Positions 8,196 through 18,879 of a stretch of 64,000 nucleotides of DNA are shown here, one piece after another. Source of the DNA: Montanilutibacter psychrotolerans (GTDB lineage: Bacteria; Pseudomonadota; Gammaproteobacteria; Xanthomonadales; Xanthomonadaceae); the NCBI RefSeq assembly GCF_003719825.1, contig NZ_RIBS01000002.1, forward strand, positions 558,001-622,000, given 5' to 3'. The notes under the pieces are model-generated. The model was not told the DNA's origin, ran no database searches, and saw only the letters and a list, made by a program, of their open reading frames with translations. Both the position numbers and the translations under genes were made by a program. How positions within the stretch are numbered: the first letter of the stretch is position 1; each line of letters opens with the position of its first letter.

Positions 8196-8318
8196 GCCGG
8201 CGATACGCTCGCGCCCTGGCATTGAATGCGGTGACGGCGATCATTGCCGCGACCAGCCCGGATCGCGACAATGCCCGCTTCGCGTCGCGCTGCGGCGTCC
8301 GACAGGAGTAGGTTCCGG

Positions 8319-9278
8319 ATGAAGGCCATCGTGCGCGGCGCTGCCGCGTTGCTTACCACCGCCATTGCGCTGACCAGCGCGGCCGCTATTGCCCAGGACA
8401 AGACCGTGCTGACCACCGAACGTGAAAAGAACAGCTACATGGTGGGCGCCGATGTCGCCCGCTCGATCGGCCCGATCGCCGCGGACATGGACATCGCCGC
8501 GTTCCGTCGTTCCATCGAGAACGTATTCGCCACCGGCAAGTCGCTGCTGCCCGAAGCCGAGACCCCGACCGTAGGCCAGGCATTGATGGCGCGCATCGCT
8601 GCGCGCAATGGCCAGGCACCGGAAGGCGCCGCGGTGCCGGAAGTGTCCAAGGAGAAGGTGGGCTATCTGGTGGGCGGCGACGTGGGTCGTTCGCTTGCCC
8701 CGATCAAGGCCGAACTCGACGTGGCGGTGCTGGTGCAGGCTGTGCGTACGTCGCTCGCCAAGGAGCCCCTGCTGCTGAGCGAGGCCGAACTGGTCGCAAT
8801 CGGCAAGGCCTTCGGCGAGAAGATGCAGGCCGCCGATCAGCAGCGCCAGAGCCAGGCCCAGCAGGCCGCGGCCGCCGTCGGCGCGCGCAATCGCGAAGAG
8901 GGCCCGGCGTTCCTGGAAACCAACAAGTCGCAGAAGGGTGTGTTCAGCACGCCGTCCGGCCTGCAGTACATGGTGCTTCGCCAGGGTTCGGGCGCGCGTC
9001 CGACGATCAACGATCGCGTCCGCGTGCACTACAAGGGCACGCTGCTCAATGGCACCGAGTTCGACAGCTCCTACGGCCGCGGCCAGCCGACCGAGTTTGG
9101 CCTGGGCCAGGTCATCGCAGGCTGGACCGAAGGTCTGGGCCTGATGCCGGTCGGCGGCAAGTACCGCTTCTGGATTCCCAGCGAGCTGGCCTACGGCCCG
9201 CGTGGCACGCCGGGTGGTCCGATCGGTCCCGACGCGACCCTCGTGTTCGATGTCGAGCTGCTCGAAATCGTGCAATAA
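8319..9278 (+). CDS. FKBP-type peptidyl-prolyl isomerase with duplicated N-terminal domain
   Basis: A 319-residue periplasmic foldase. A signal peptide (to about Ala25-Gln26) is followed by two FKBP_N/Mip-type helical segments in tandem: residues about 34-95, opening EREKNSYMVGADV, and about 110-175, opening SKEKVGYLVGGDV. A Gln/Ala-rich linker then leads to the FKBP catalytic domain from about residue 215 (VRVHYKGTLLNGTEFDSSY, then FWIPSELAYG). Mip/FkpA proteins normally have one N-terminal dimerisation domain, so the duplication is unusual. AGGAG lies about eleven bases before the chosen ATG. The neighbouring gene encodes a lipoprotein homologue, so the pair probably arose by tandem duplication. 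Confidence 0.9.
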   Translation: MKAIVRGAAALLTTAIALTSAAAIAQDKTVLTTEREKNSYMVGADVARSIGPIAADMDIAAFRRSIENVFATGKSLLPEAETPTVGQALMARIAARNGQAPEGAAVPEVSKEKVGYLVGGDVGRSLAPIKAELDVAVLVQAVRTSLAKEPLLLSEAELVAIGKAFGEKMQAADQQRQSQAQQAAAAVGARNREEGPAFLETNKSQKGVFSTPSGLQYMVLRQGSGARPTINDRVRVHYKGTLLNGTEFDSSYGRGQPTEFGLGQVIAGWTEGLGLMPVGGKYRFWIPSELAYGPRGTPGGPIGPDATLVFDVELLEIVQ

Positions 9279-9398
9279 CGGCAACGTTCAGCTGCGCCGC
9301 GACACATTCCGCTTCCGGTACGTTTCGTGCTTCCCCGACTTTCCCTTGCCGCGTCGATCCCCTGCCTGCGCGTCAGCCACTCAACGGAGTTCCACTCG

Positions 9399-10241
9399 AT
9401 GAAGTCTTTCCCCCGACTCGCCATGACCGCGCTGGCCGTGGCCTCGCTGGCCCTGGTTGCCACCTCCTGCAAGCCCGGCGACAAGGACAAGGACGCCGCC
9501 AAGGCGCCCGAAGCCGCCGAAGCCGGCAAGCCCGGTGACGCCCTGAAGATCCCCGGCCTGGCCACCGAGAAGCAGCAGGCCAGCTACATGATCGGCCTCG
9601 ATATCGCCAAGACCCTCGAAACGGTCAAGGACGACATCGACCTGGCGACGATCAACAAGGCGATGAAGACGGCGCTCGAGGGCGGCAAGCCGCTGATGGA
9701 CGAAGCCCAGACCGCGCAGGTCCGTGAAGCGTTTGCGGCGAAGATCCAGGCCAAGCGCATTGCCGAGATGATGGCCGCGGCCAAGAAGAACCTCACCGAA
9801 GGCGAGACCTTCCTGGCTGCCAACGGCAAGAAGCCGGACGTCAAGACCACTGCTTCGGGCCTGCAGTACCAGGTCATCACCGAAGGCAAGGGCGCCAAGC
9901 CGGCCGCCACCGACAACGTGCGCGTGCACTACAAGGGCACCCTGCTCAACGGCACCGAGTTCGACAGCTCCTACACCCGTGGTGAGCCGGCCGAGTTCAT
10001 GCTGCAGCAGGTGGTGCCGGGCTGGCAGGAAGGCATCGCGCTGATGCCGGTCGGCAGCAAGTACAAGTTCTGGATCCCCAGCAAGCTCGGTTACGGCGAG
10101 CAGGGCACCCCGGGTGGCCCGATCGGCCCGAACGCCACGCTCGTGTTCGAAGTCGAACTGCTCGACATCGCCAAGGGTGGCGCGGGCCAGGCACAGGGTC
10201 CCGGCGCGCCGCAGGCCGGCGGCGACCACGCCGCGCACTGA
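9399..10241 (+). CDS. FKBP-type peptidyl-prolyl isomerase, lipoprotein (Mip/FkpA-like)
   Basis: A 280-residue envelope foldase. The signal ends at a weak lipobox (A-T-S-C, Cys24), so it is probably a lipoprotein. A charged Lys/Asp/Ala linker, one FKBP_N helical domain (EKQQASYMIGLDI, about 65-130) and the FKBP domain (VRVHYKGTLLNGTEFDSSYTRGEPAEF, then FWIPSKLGYGEQGTPGGPIGPNATLVFEVELLDI) follow. It ends in a Gly/Gln/Pro/His-rich tail. GGAG lies nine bases upstream of the ATG. The catalytic domain is very close to that of the preceding gene, which supports tandem duplication. Mip-type proteins help fold envelope and secreted proteins. Confidence 0.92.
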   Translation: MKSFPRLAMTALAVASLALVATSCKPGDKDKDAAKAPEAAEAGKPGDALKIPGLATEKQQASYMIGLDIAKTLETVKDDIDLATINKAMKTALEGGKPLMDEAQTAQVREAFAAKIQAKRIAEMMAAAKKNLTEGETFLAANGKKPDVKTTASGLQYQVITEGKGAKPAATDNVRVHYKGTLLNGTEFDSSYTRGEPAEFMLQQVVPGWQEGIALMPVGSKYKFWIPSKLGYGEQGTPGGPIGPNATLVFEVELLDIAKGGAGQAQGPGAPQAGGDHAAH

Positions 10242-10262
10242 TCCACCAACATTGATCGACCC

Positions 10263-10310
10263 GGGCGCGGTTTCCCGCGCCCCACCGACGGCAGCGCCGC
10301 AACGGCGCTG
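10263..10310 (+). terminator. Two adjacent GC hairpins after the FKBP genes
   Basis: Two perfect 8-bp stems follow the second FKBP gene: GGGCGCGG/CCGCGCCC (10263-10282, loop TTTC) and CAGCGCCG/CGGCGCTG (10292-10310, loop CAA). Neither is followed by a T-run, so they may slow or end transcription only weakly, or stabilise the mRNA 3' end before ugd. Confidence 0.45.
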
Positions 10311-10366
10311 TCGTCGTCGCCGTAGACACTGCGGCGGTCCAAGCCCCCCGACACGGAATCCGCACC

Positions 10367-11707
10367 ATGCGCGTCACCATCTTCGGCACCGGCTATGTCG
10401 GTCTCGTCACCGGAACCTGCCTTGCCGACGTCGGCCATGACGTGATCTGCGTCGATATCGACGCGGCCAAGGTCGACGGCCTCAACAACGGCATCGTGCC
10501 GATCTACGAACCCGGCCTGGAGCCGATGGTCAAGGCCAACCACGCCGCCGGCCGCCTGCGCTTCACCACCGATGCCGCCAGCGCCGTGGGCCATGGCGAC
10601 GTGGTGTTCATTGCCGTTGGCACGCCGCCCGACGAAGACGGCAGCGCCGACCTGCAGTACGTGTTGGCCGTGGCGCGCACGATCGGCCAGCACCTCGAGC
10701 GCCCGGTGGTGGTGGTCGACAAGTCGACCGTCCCGGTCGGCACCGCCGACAAGGTCACCGCCGCGATCGCGGCCGAGTTGACCAAGCGCGGCGTCGAGAT
10801 CGCATTCGATGTCGCCTCCAACCCCGAATTCCTCAAGGAAGGCGACGCGGTCAACGACTGCATGCGCCCCGATCGCATCGTGATCGGTGCCAGCAGCCAG
10901 GTCGCGATCGACCGGCTCAAGCGCCTGTACGCGCCGTTCAACCGCAGCCACGAACGCATCGTGGTGATGGACGTGCGTTCGGCCGAACTGACCAAGTACG
11001 CCGCCAACGCGATGCTGGCGACCAAGATCAGCTTCATGAACGAGATGGCCAACATCGCAGAGCGCGTGGGTGCCGATATCGAGATGGTCCGCCAGGGCAT
11101 CGGTTCGGACCCGCGCATCGGTTGGCACTTCATCTACCCGGGCGCCGGCTACGGTGGCTCGTGCTTCCCCAAGGACGTGCAGGCGCTCGCGCGCACCGCG
11201 CATCACAACGGGTATGACGCGCGCCTGCTTGGCGCGGTCGAGGCGGTGAACGAAAGCCAGAAGGGCCATCTGTTCGACCTGATGCTGCAGCACTACGGTG
11301 GCAGCGTCGCCGGCAAGACCGTCGCCGTCTGGGGCCTGGCGTTCAAGCCCAACACCGACGACATGCGCGAGGCTTCCAGCCGCCGCCTGCTGGCCCAGTT
11401 GTGGGAAGCCGGCGCCACCGTGCGTGCCTACGACCCGGAAGCCAGCCACGAAGCGCAGCGCGTGTTCGGCGAGCGCGAGGACCTGGTGCTGTGCGATTCG
11501 GCGCACGCCGCGCTGGCCGATGCCGATGCGCTGGTGGTGCTGACGGAGTGGAAGCAGTTCCGCAGCCCGGACTTCGCGCGCATCCGTCAGGCAGTGGCAG
11601 ACAGCGTGATCTTCGACGGTCGCAATCTCTACCACCCCGATGAGGTCGAGGCCGCCGGCATCGCCTACTACGGCATCGGCCGCGGTCGTTCGGTGCGACA
11701 GGCCTGA
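10367..11707 (+). CDS. ugd: UDP-glucose 6-dehydrogenase
   Basis: Oxidises UDP-glucose to UDP-glucuronate with two NAD, supplying exopolysaccharide and LPS precursors. The 446 residues begin with the Rossmann motif [19 protein letters not shown]. The catalytic cysteine is in GGSCFPKD (about residue 265), preceded by the substrate-binding YPGAGYGG loop. The C-terminal UDP-binding domain contains [15 protein letters not shown]. Length and motifs are full-family. slyX follows after three bases. GalU, the enzyme that makes its substrate, is encoded at 55.5 kb in the same window. Confidence 0.95.
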   Translation: MRVTIFGTGYVGLVTGTCLADVGHDVICVDIDAAKVDGLNNGIVPIYEPGLEPMVKANHAAGRLRFTTDAASAVGHGDVVFIAVGTPPDEDGSADLQYVLAVARTIGQHLERPVVVVDKSTVPVGTADKVTAAIAAELTKRGVEIAFDVASNPEFLKEGDAVNDCMRPDRIVIGASSQVAIDRLKRLYAPFNRSHERIVVMDVRSAELTKYAANAMLATKISFMNEMANIAERVGADIEMVRQGIGSDPRIGWHFIYPGAGYGGSCFPKDVQALARTAHHNGYDARLLGAVEAVNESQKGHLFDLMLQHYGGSVAGKTVAVWGLAFKPNTDDMREASSRRLLAQLWEAGATVRAYDPEASHEAQRVFGEREDLVLCDSAHAALADADALVVLTEWKQFRSPDFARIRQAVADSVIFDGRNLYHPDEVEAAGIAYYGIGRGRSVRQA

Positions 11708-11710
11708 GCC

Positions 11711-11941
11711 GTGCCCGATCCGATCGAACAGCGGCTGGTCGAACTCGAGACGCGCCTGGCGTTCCAGGAGCATGCGCTGGGCGAGCTCAGCGATGCGCTG
11801 GCCGCGGCGCGTGACGAGGAAGCCCGTACCGCGCTGCTGCTGCATCGCGCACTGGACGAGTTGCGCCAGTTGCGCAGTGCCATGTCTGCGAACCCGCTGT
11901 CGGCCGATCCGGCCAGCGAACCACCCCCGCCGCACTACTGA
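11711..11941 (+). CDS. slyX: SlyX-like coiled-coil protein
   Basis: A 76-residue protein starting at GTG, three bases after ugd. It opens with IEQRLVELETRLAFQEHALGELSDALAAA, a continuous coiled coil with the E-x2-L-x2-LE-x2-L-A-FQE pattern of SlyX, and ends in the characteristic Pro-Pro-Pro-His-Tyr tail. SlyX has no established biochemical role; in E. coli the gene is adjacent to slyD, an FKBP isomerase. The presence of FKBP genes two genes upstream recalls that association. The close spacing to ugd suggests one transcript. Confidence 0.85.
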   Translation: MPDPIEQRLVELETRLAFQEHALGELSDALAAARDEEARTALLLHRALDELRQLRSAMSANPLSADPASEPPPPHY

Positions 11942-11962
11942 CCCGCGTCACGAATCGCCACC

Positions 11963-12694
11963 ATGAGCCACAACCTCCGCGATCAACTTCTCGGCCTGGG
12001 TTTCAAGCCGGCCCCACAACCTGAGCGCAGCGCGCCCAGCCGTTCGGGCGGCGGAAACGCCGGCGAACGCAAGCCCGGTGCACGCGCTGCAGCGCAGCCG
12101 GGCGGTGAGCGCCGGCCCGGCGGAAACCGTCACGAGCCCGGTCGCCGTCCCGGCGGCGACAGGCCCGGTGCGGGCAAGCCCGGTGCCGGCAAGCCTGCGT
12201 CGGGTCGCCACGCGTCGCCGGGCAAGCCCGGTACGCCGCGTTCCGGGCAGGGGGCGCCGCGCTCGCGCGAGGACATCGACCTTGCCAAGGCCTACGCCAT
12301 CCGTGCCCAACGCGAGAAGGACGAGCGCATCAAGGCCGAGCAGGCCAAGCAGGAAGAGGCGCGCCTGCGTCGCGAGGCGCGTGCCAAGGTCACCGAGTTG
12401 GTGAAGGGCCAGGGACTCAACGTCGCCGACGCCGAGATCGCCCGGCATTTCCCGTACGGCGGCAAGATCAAGCGCGTGTACGTCACCGCCGAACAGCTCA
12501 AGGCGCTCAACGCCGGCGAGCTTGGCGTGCTGCAGATGGACGGCCGCTACGTGCTGGTGACGGCGGAGCTGCTGGCACAGGTCGAGGCGGTGTTCGCGCC
12601 CGCCGTTGCGCTGAAGGTCGATCCCAACGCACCGGCATCCGAAGACCCCTACGCCGATCCGCAGTACCAGGTGCCCGACGACCTGGTGTGGTGA
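11963..12694 (+). CDS. DUF2058 family protein
   Basis: A 243-residue protein with two parts. After an N-terminal LRDQLLGLGFK motif, residues about 15-90 are low-complexity, rich in Gly, Arg, Pro, Lys and Ala, and probably disordered and basic. The following DUF2058/YaiL-type domain has an Arg/Lys/Glu-rich helix (ALRAQREKDERIKAEQAKQEE-like) and a small beta domain (IARHFPYGGKIKRVYVTAEQ). Family function is unknown, but the basic tail suggests nucleic-acid contact. Its stop is followed one base later by the GTG start of the hydrolase gene. Confidence 0.82.
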   Translation: MSHNLRDQLLGLGFKPAPQPERSAPSRSGGGNAGERKPGARAAAQPGGERRPGGNRHEPGRRPGGDRPGAGKPGAGKPASGRHASPGKPGTPRSGQGAPRSREDIDLAKAYAIRAQREKDERIKAEQAKQEEARLRREARAKVTELVKGQGLNVADAEIARHFPYGGKIKRVYVTAEQLKALNAGELGVLQMDGRYVLVTAELLAQVEAVFAPAVALKVDPNAPASEDPYADPQYQVPDDLVW

Positions 12695-12695
12695 C

Positions 12696-13445
12696 GTGAT
12701 CCCGGTCGCGCACCGCGCCAGGGCCCAGGGCCCTGGCACGGCGCGACCGGTGCTGGTGTTGCTGCCGGGGCTCGAAGCCACCGGCCTGTTGCTGGACGAA
12801 TTCGTCACCGCGCTGACGGCGCGGTTCGACGTGCACCTGCTTACCTATCCGCGCGATCGCGCGCTCGGCTACGCCGAGCTGACCGATTACGTGCGCGATC
12901 GCCTGCCTCGACGCCCGTACGTGCTGGTAGCCGAATCGTTCTCCGGTCCGATCGCGCTGCGCCTGGCGGCGCAGGGTGGGCCGGACCTTCGTGGCGTGGT
13001 GCTTGCGGCGTCGTTCGCGACGCTGCCGTTGCCGGTCAAGCCGCTGCTGTCGACGCTCGCGTCGTGGGTGTCGCCGCGCCGCGTGCCCATTGGCGTGGTG
13101 TCTGCGGTGCTGTGGGGGCGCTGGGCGAATTCCGAGCGGGAGGCGTTGCTGGCGCGGAGCCTGGCATTGGTTGAGCCGACAGTGCTTTCGGCGCGGGTGC
13201 GTGCCGCGCTTTCCGTCAGCGTGGACCTGGCGGCGCTTCCCGCCCGGCTGCCACTGATCTACCTGCAGGCCGCGTGCGACCGGTTGATTACCGGCAGTGC
13301 CGCCAGACGGATACAGCGCGAGCGGCCTTCGACGAAGCTGCGCCGGTTCGATGCGCCGCACTTCCTGCTGCAGGTTCGACCCGCGGAATGCGCGGCGGAA
13401 ATCGAAGCGTTCGTCGACGGGCTGCAACTTTCCAGAGACGAGTAG
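12696..13445 (+). CDS. Alpha/beta hydrolase, intact parent of the downstream fragments
   Basis: A 249-residue alpha/beta hydrolase of unknown substrate, starting at GTG one base after the DUF2058 stop. The oxyanion region is LLPGLEATG (residues about 22-30). The nucleophile elbow reads VAESFSGPIA, with Ala-Glu-Ser in place of the usual Gly-x-Ser. The acid lies in the QAACDRLI strand and the His in FDAPHFLLQ. It contains no stop or frameshift. Parts of this gene, codons about 118-148 and 223 to the end, reappear as degenerate copies in the 800 bp downstream between inverted-repeat elements. This copy appears to be the only complete one here. Confidence 0.82.
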   Translation: MIPVAHRARAQGPGTARPVLVLLPGLEATGLLLDEFVTALTARFDVHLLTYPRDRALGYAELTDYVRDRLPRRPYVLVAESFSGPIALRLAAQGGPDLRGVVLAASFATLPLPVKPLLSTLASWVSPRRVPIGVVSAVLWGRWANSEREALLARSLALVEPTVLSARVRAALSVSVDLAALPARLPLIYLQAACDRLITGSAARRIQRERPSTKLRRFDAPHFLLQVRPAECAAEIEAFVDGLQLSRDE

Positions 13446-13458
13446 GGACGCCCCAGTA

Positions 13459-13627
13459 CGTAGGATGGGTTGAGCGCAGCGATACCCATCACGCGCCGCG
13501 TCTACAGCGACGCATGCGACGGTTCAACGCCGCGAATCGCGTCGAGACCCGACTGCCACTGAAGCGGCGGCATCTGGATCCTCTCGGCCCCGGCCGATGG
13601 GTATCGCTTTGCTCAACCCATCCTACG
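13459..13627 (+). repeat. Inverted-repeat element, copy 1
   Basis: A 169-bp element whose ends are a 32-bp inverted repeat. The left arm (13459-13490) starts CGTAGGATGGGTTGAGCGCA and the right arm (13596-13627) ends TTTGCTCAACCCATCCTACG; only a couple of positions differ. The roughly 105-bp centre shares most of its sequence with copies 2 and 3 but differs in about 25 bases in the middle. It lies 13 bp after the hydrolase stop codon. The arms can pair into a long hairpin, so it may work as a transcription terminator or mRNA-stabilising structure. This kind of repeat is dispersed in many proteobacterial genomes. Mobility was not shown. Confidence 0.9.
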
Positions 13628-13727
13628 ATTCTGTCGATGCTGGTGTCCTGCGTGTCGGTGCGCCGTGTGCCCATTGGCGTGGTGCCTGCGGTGCTGTGGG
13701 GGAGCTGGCGCAATCCCGAGCGAGATA
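13628..13727 (+). pseudogene. Hydrolase gene fragment, first copy
   Basis: About 94 of these 100 bases align to 13047-13140 of the intact hydrolase gene. The translated segment reads RRVPIGVVPAVLWGSW, against RRVPIGVVSAVLWGRW in the parent (codons about 118-148). It is flanked on both sides by inverted-repeat elements, has no start codon or upstream half, and is not a functional gene. It is nearly identical to the second fragment at 13899-14000. Confidence 0.88.
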
Positions 13728-13898
13728 CGTAGGATGGGTTGAGCGCAGCGATACCCATCACGCGGCACCTCGACAGCGACGCATGCGACGGTTCAATGCC
13801 GCGTCGCATTGCGCCCCCCTGACCACCACCGGAAGCGGCGGCATCTGGATCCTCTCGGCCCCGGTCGATGGGTATCGCGTTGCTCAACCCATCCTACG
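13728..13898 (+). repeat. Inverted-repeat element, copy 2
   Basis: A 171-bp element with left arm 13728-13759 and right arm 13867-13898. The arms match copy 1 apart from one or two substitutions; the right arm has GCGTTGC where copies 1 and 3 have GCTTTGC. The centre is almost identical to copy 3. Together with the preceding hydrolase fragment it forms a 271-bp unit that is repeated directly at 13899-14171. Confidence 0.9.
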
Positions 13899-14000
13899 AT
13901 TCTGTCGATGCTGGTGTCCTGCGTGTCGGTGCGCCGTGTGCCCATTGGCGTGGTGCCTGCGGTGCTGTGGGGGAGCTGGCGCAATCCCGAGCGCGAGATA
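13899..14000 (+). pseudogene. Hydrolase gene fragment, second copy
   Basis: 102 bases nearly identical to 13628-13727. The only clear difference is a two-base insertion near the end (CGCGAGATA against CGAGATA). It matches the same internal part of the intact hydrolase gene. The near-identity of the two fragments and their following elements points to a recent tandem duplication of a 271-273-bp unit. Confidence 0.88.
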
Positions 14001-14171
14001 CGTAGGATGGGTTGAGCGCAGCGATACCCATCACGCGGCGCGTCTACAGCGACGCATGCGACGGTTCAACGCCGCGTCGCATTGCGCCCCCCTGACCACC
14101 ACCGGAAGCGGCGGCATCTGGATCCTCTCGGCCCCGGTCGATGGGTATCGCTTTGCTCAACCCATCCTACG
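14001..14171 (+). repeat. Inverted-repeat element, copy 3
   Basis: A 171-bp element with left arm 14001-14032 and right arm 14140-14171, and a centre almost identical to copy 2. It is followed immediately by a copy of the 3' end of the hydrolase gene. All three elements can be read through in one frame and encode repeated VGWVERSDTHH-type peptides, which is a by-product of the repeat rather than a gene. Confidence 0.9.
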
Positions 14172-14257
14172 TTCCTGCAGGTGCGACCCGCGGAATGCGC
14201 GGCGGAGATCGAAACGTTCGTCGACGGGCTGCAACTTTCCGCAGACGAGAAGGGACG
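14172..14257 (+). pseudogene. Hydrolase 3'-end copy
   Basis: 86 bases that repeat the end of the intact hydrolase gene (13362-13450): VRPAECAAEIETFVDGLQL against VRPAECAAEIEAFVDGLQL. The TAG stop of the parent has become AAG (GACGAGAAGGG), so this copy has lost its stop. Codons between about 149 and 222 are absent from the array. It lies just beyond element copy 3, as if a second hydrolase copy had been broken by the elements. Confidence 0.88.
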
Positions 14258-14284
14258 GGCCGCGCACGCCGCGACCGGCGTCGC

Positions 14285-15133
14285 TCAACCCGTCGCGTGC
14301 CTGCGCGGTGCATCCTCGTGCAATCGACCGCGCACGACGTCGAGGCGGCCGATCATGCCGTGCACAGCCTGCGCGGTTTCTTCCGGACGCTCCATCGGGA
14401 ACAGGTGGCTGCCCTCGACCCACGACAGGTGCGGCCCGACCAGCCCGCGTGTCGCGTCCAATCCGGCGTGACGCAGCTCGCGCGATCGCGTGCCGGCCAG
14501 AAACCCCACCGGAACCTGCAGGCCACGGGCGAGCACCGCGTTGCTGGCCATCGGCAGCGTGCGGTAGATGCGGTGTTCGACCTCGCGCTGGAACACGAGC
14601 TCGCGCGCGCCATCGCCGTCGTCGCGGGTGCCGTGTTCGACGTAGTCGTGCAGCACGCGCGGGTCCCAGCGCGCGAACGCGGGCTTGGCGGCGAAGTGCG
14701 CGTGTACCGCTGCGCGGTCCGGCCAGTGCCTGCGACGTTGCAAGGTGGCGCGGATCGGCATGACCAGGCTGTCCAGTCCGGTACAACGCCCCAACCGAAC
14801 CAGCTGGGCGCGCCAGCCGGCGATCAGCGGCGAGTCGATCATCACCACGCCGGCCACGCGGCGTGCCAGGCGGCTGGCGGCCATCATGCTGAGATAGCCG
14901 CCCAGCGAATGACCGACCAGCCACAGTCGGCGACCGGCGAGGTCCAGGCCGTCGATGCGGGCGCACAGCTCATCCACGAGGTGCGGCCAGTCGCGGGTGA
15001 CCGGGTAGCGCGGGTCGTGGCCGATGCGCTCCGGCCGCACGACCCGGAAGTGCCCGGCCAGCGCTTCCAGCATCACCCGGTAGACCGGCGCCGGAAAGCC
15101 ATTGGCATGCGAGAACAGCAGCAGGTCCTGCAT
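14285..15133 (-). CDS. Alpha/beta hydrolase
   Basis: A 282-residue alpha/beta hydrolase. The oxyanion strand is LLLFSHANGFPAP (about residues 4-16), with HANGF typical of a lipase/esterase subgroup. The nucleophile elbow is GHSLGGYLSM (Ser about 88) and the C-terminal His is in WVEGSHLFPME. I chose the ATG at 15131-15133 because the protein then begins exactly where family members do. A further 30 codons upstream are open but not hydrolase-like. It is not closely related to the hydrolase at 12.7 kb and converges on the repeat array. Confidence 0.85.
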   Translation of the reverse strand: MQDLLLFSHANGFPAPVYRVMLEALAGHFRVVRPERIGHDPRYPVTRDWPHLVDELCARIDGLDLAGRRLWLVGHSLGGYLSMMAASRLARRVAGVVMIDSPLIAGWRAQLVRLGRCTGLDSLVMPIRATLQRRRHWPDRAAVHAHFAAKPAFARWDPRVLHDYVEHGTRDDGDGARELVFQREVEHRIYRTLPMASNAVLARGLQVPVGFLAGTRSRELRHAGLDATRGLVGPHLSWVEGSHLFPMERPEETAQAVHGMIGRLDVVRGRLHEDAPRRHATG

Positions 15134-15296
15134 CGGGTCGGCGTCCGGAGAAGATTCCGTACTGTAGCGTATGCAACGGGCCGTGGGCGGCGTTCGGGCG
15201 TTCCGGGCAGGAGCGCGGAACAACTCGGGACGCAGAGCCGGGCCCGTTCACCCGCCCATCGATGCGACGGCCAGGGCCGTCGTCACACCAGTCGCG

Positions 15297-15992
15297 TCAG
15301 AACAGTTCGTCGATCGGGGTGGCCAGCAGGGCGCTGGCCCCGTGCGCGAAGCGGCGCAGGCTCGACACGCCCAGGTCGCGCAGGATGCGATGGGTCTGGT
15401 GGGGCACGGGCGATTCGTCGATGTCGTGCGGCGCGACATTCTTCCCGTGCACGCCAGGCAGGAATTCGATCCCCGCGGCTGCATAGCAGTGCTGCACCAT
15501 CGCCGAACAGTACAGCGCGCCTTCCTTGGCCAACAGGTTGCTGCGTCGTCGCAACCGGGTGCTGTGCATTGCCATCAGCGTGCCCGCCAGCTCGCCCAGC
15601 GAGTAGCTCGACAGACCCGACAGCAGGTCCAGGCCGGCAACCTGGACGCGGCGAACCTGATCGGCATCGAGGCCGAAGTCGAGGATGGCCAGGTTCGGGA
15701 ACGCGTCGGCATCGAAGTAGCGCTGGGCGCGGTTTTCCTGCACGCCCAGGCGGATCTGGCGGTAGCGCAGGTCCAGGTCGGATTCGATGACCCACCAGTG
15801 CCCGTCGGCGCGACGTTCGCTGAAAATGAAGGCGTGCGACCACAGGCTGCGGTGCCCATCGGCGGTCAGAGGCGCCTGCGCCTTGCGGATCAGCTTGTTG
15901 ATGAAGTCCCGGCCGCCGCACAGGCCGATCCGGCCGGGCGCGGCGTGTTTTTCGATGAAGGCGGCGTTGCTGGTGGCGGTCGCGTCGTCCAT
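15297..15992 (-). CDS. Permuted NlpC/P60-like (YaeF/YiiX-type) papain-fold protein
   Basis: A 231-residue protein without a signal peptide. The likely catalytic residues appear in permuted order: a His in WSHAFIFSE (about residue 53) precedes the Cys in ALYCSAMVQHCYAAAGIEF (about residue 164). That order defines the circularly permuted NlpC/P60 (YaeF/LRAT-like) group, whose members act as peptidases, amidases or acyltransferases. Between them lies a region rich in aromatic and acidic residues (WWVIESDLDLRYRQIRLGV). Substrate and location are unknown. It lies downstream of, and on the same strand as, the methionine synthase genes, 120 bp from metH's end. Confidence 0.75.
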   Translation of the reverse strand: MDDATATSNAAFIEKHAAPGRIGLCGGRDFINKLIRKAQAPLTADGHRSLWSHAFIFSERRADGHWWVIESDLDLRYRQIRLGVQENRAQRYFDADAFPNLAILDFGLDADQVRRVQVAGLDLLSGLSSYSLGELAGTLMAMHSTRLRRRSNLLAKEGALYCSAMVQHCYAAAGIEFLPGVHGKNVAPHDIDESPVPHQTHRILRDLGVSSLRRFAHGASALLATPIDELF

Positions 15993-16112
15993 GCGGGTCG
16001 TTCGAGGTCTGGGCTACGAGGATCGACATCCTAGCCTGTGGCACGGCCGGTCCCGAGGCGCGCGCGAACGGGCGGCCCGCGGCGCGACGCCGACCCGTGC
16101 CGGCGCCGCGCT

Positions 16113-18797
<2,685 letters not shown>

Positions 18798-18879
18798 GGG
18801 GTGGTGGTGTCTGGCGTGCGCGGGCGCTTGCGCCGGCTTTCGTGGGGCAGGAAGGAAGAATCGCCGTTCATCGAAGCGC

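Noticed and set aside
8319-10241. The two FKBP genes as a repeat causing assembly error
   Set aside because: They share the catalytic domain but differ in N-terminal domains, signal type and tail, so they are true paralogues.
13459-14171. Possible CRISPR array
   Set aside because: Only three units, arms are inverted within each unit, spacers are gene fragments of about 100 bp and two of them are the same. No cas gene is nearby.
13597-14763. A 388-codon plus-strand frame running through the repeat array
   Set aside because: It reads through repeat elements and hydrolase fragments, then antisense through the next hydrolase gene. The repeated VGWVERSDTHH peptides come from the repeats, not from a protein gene.
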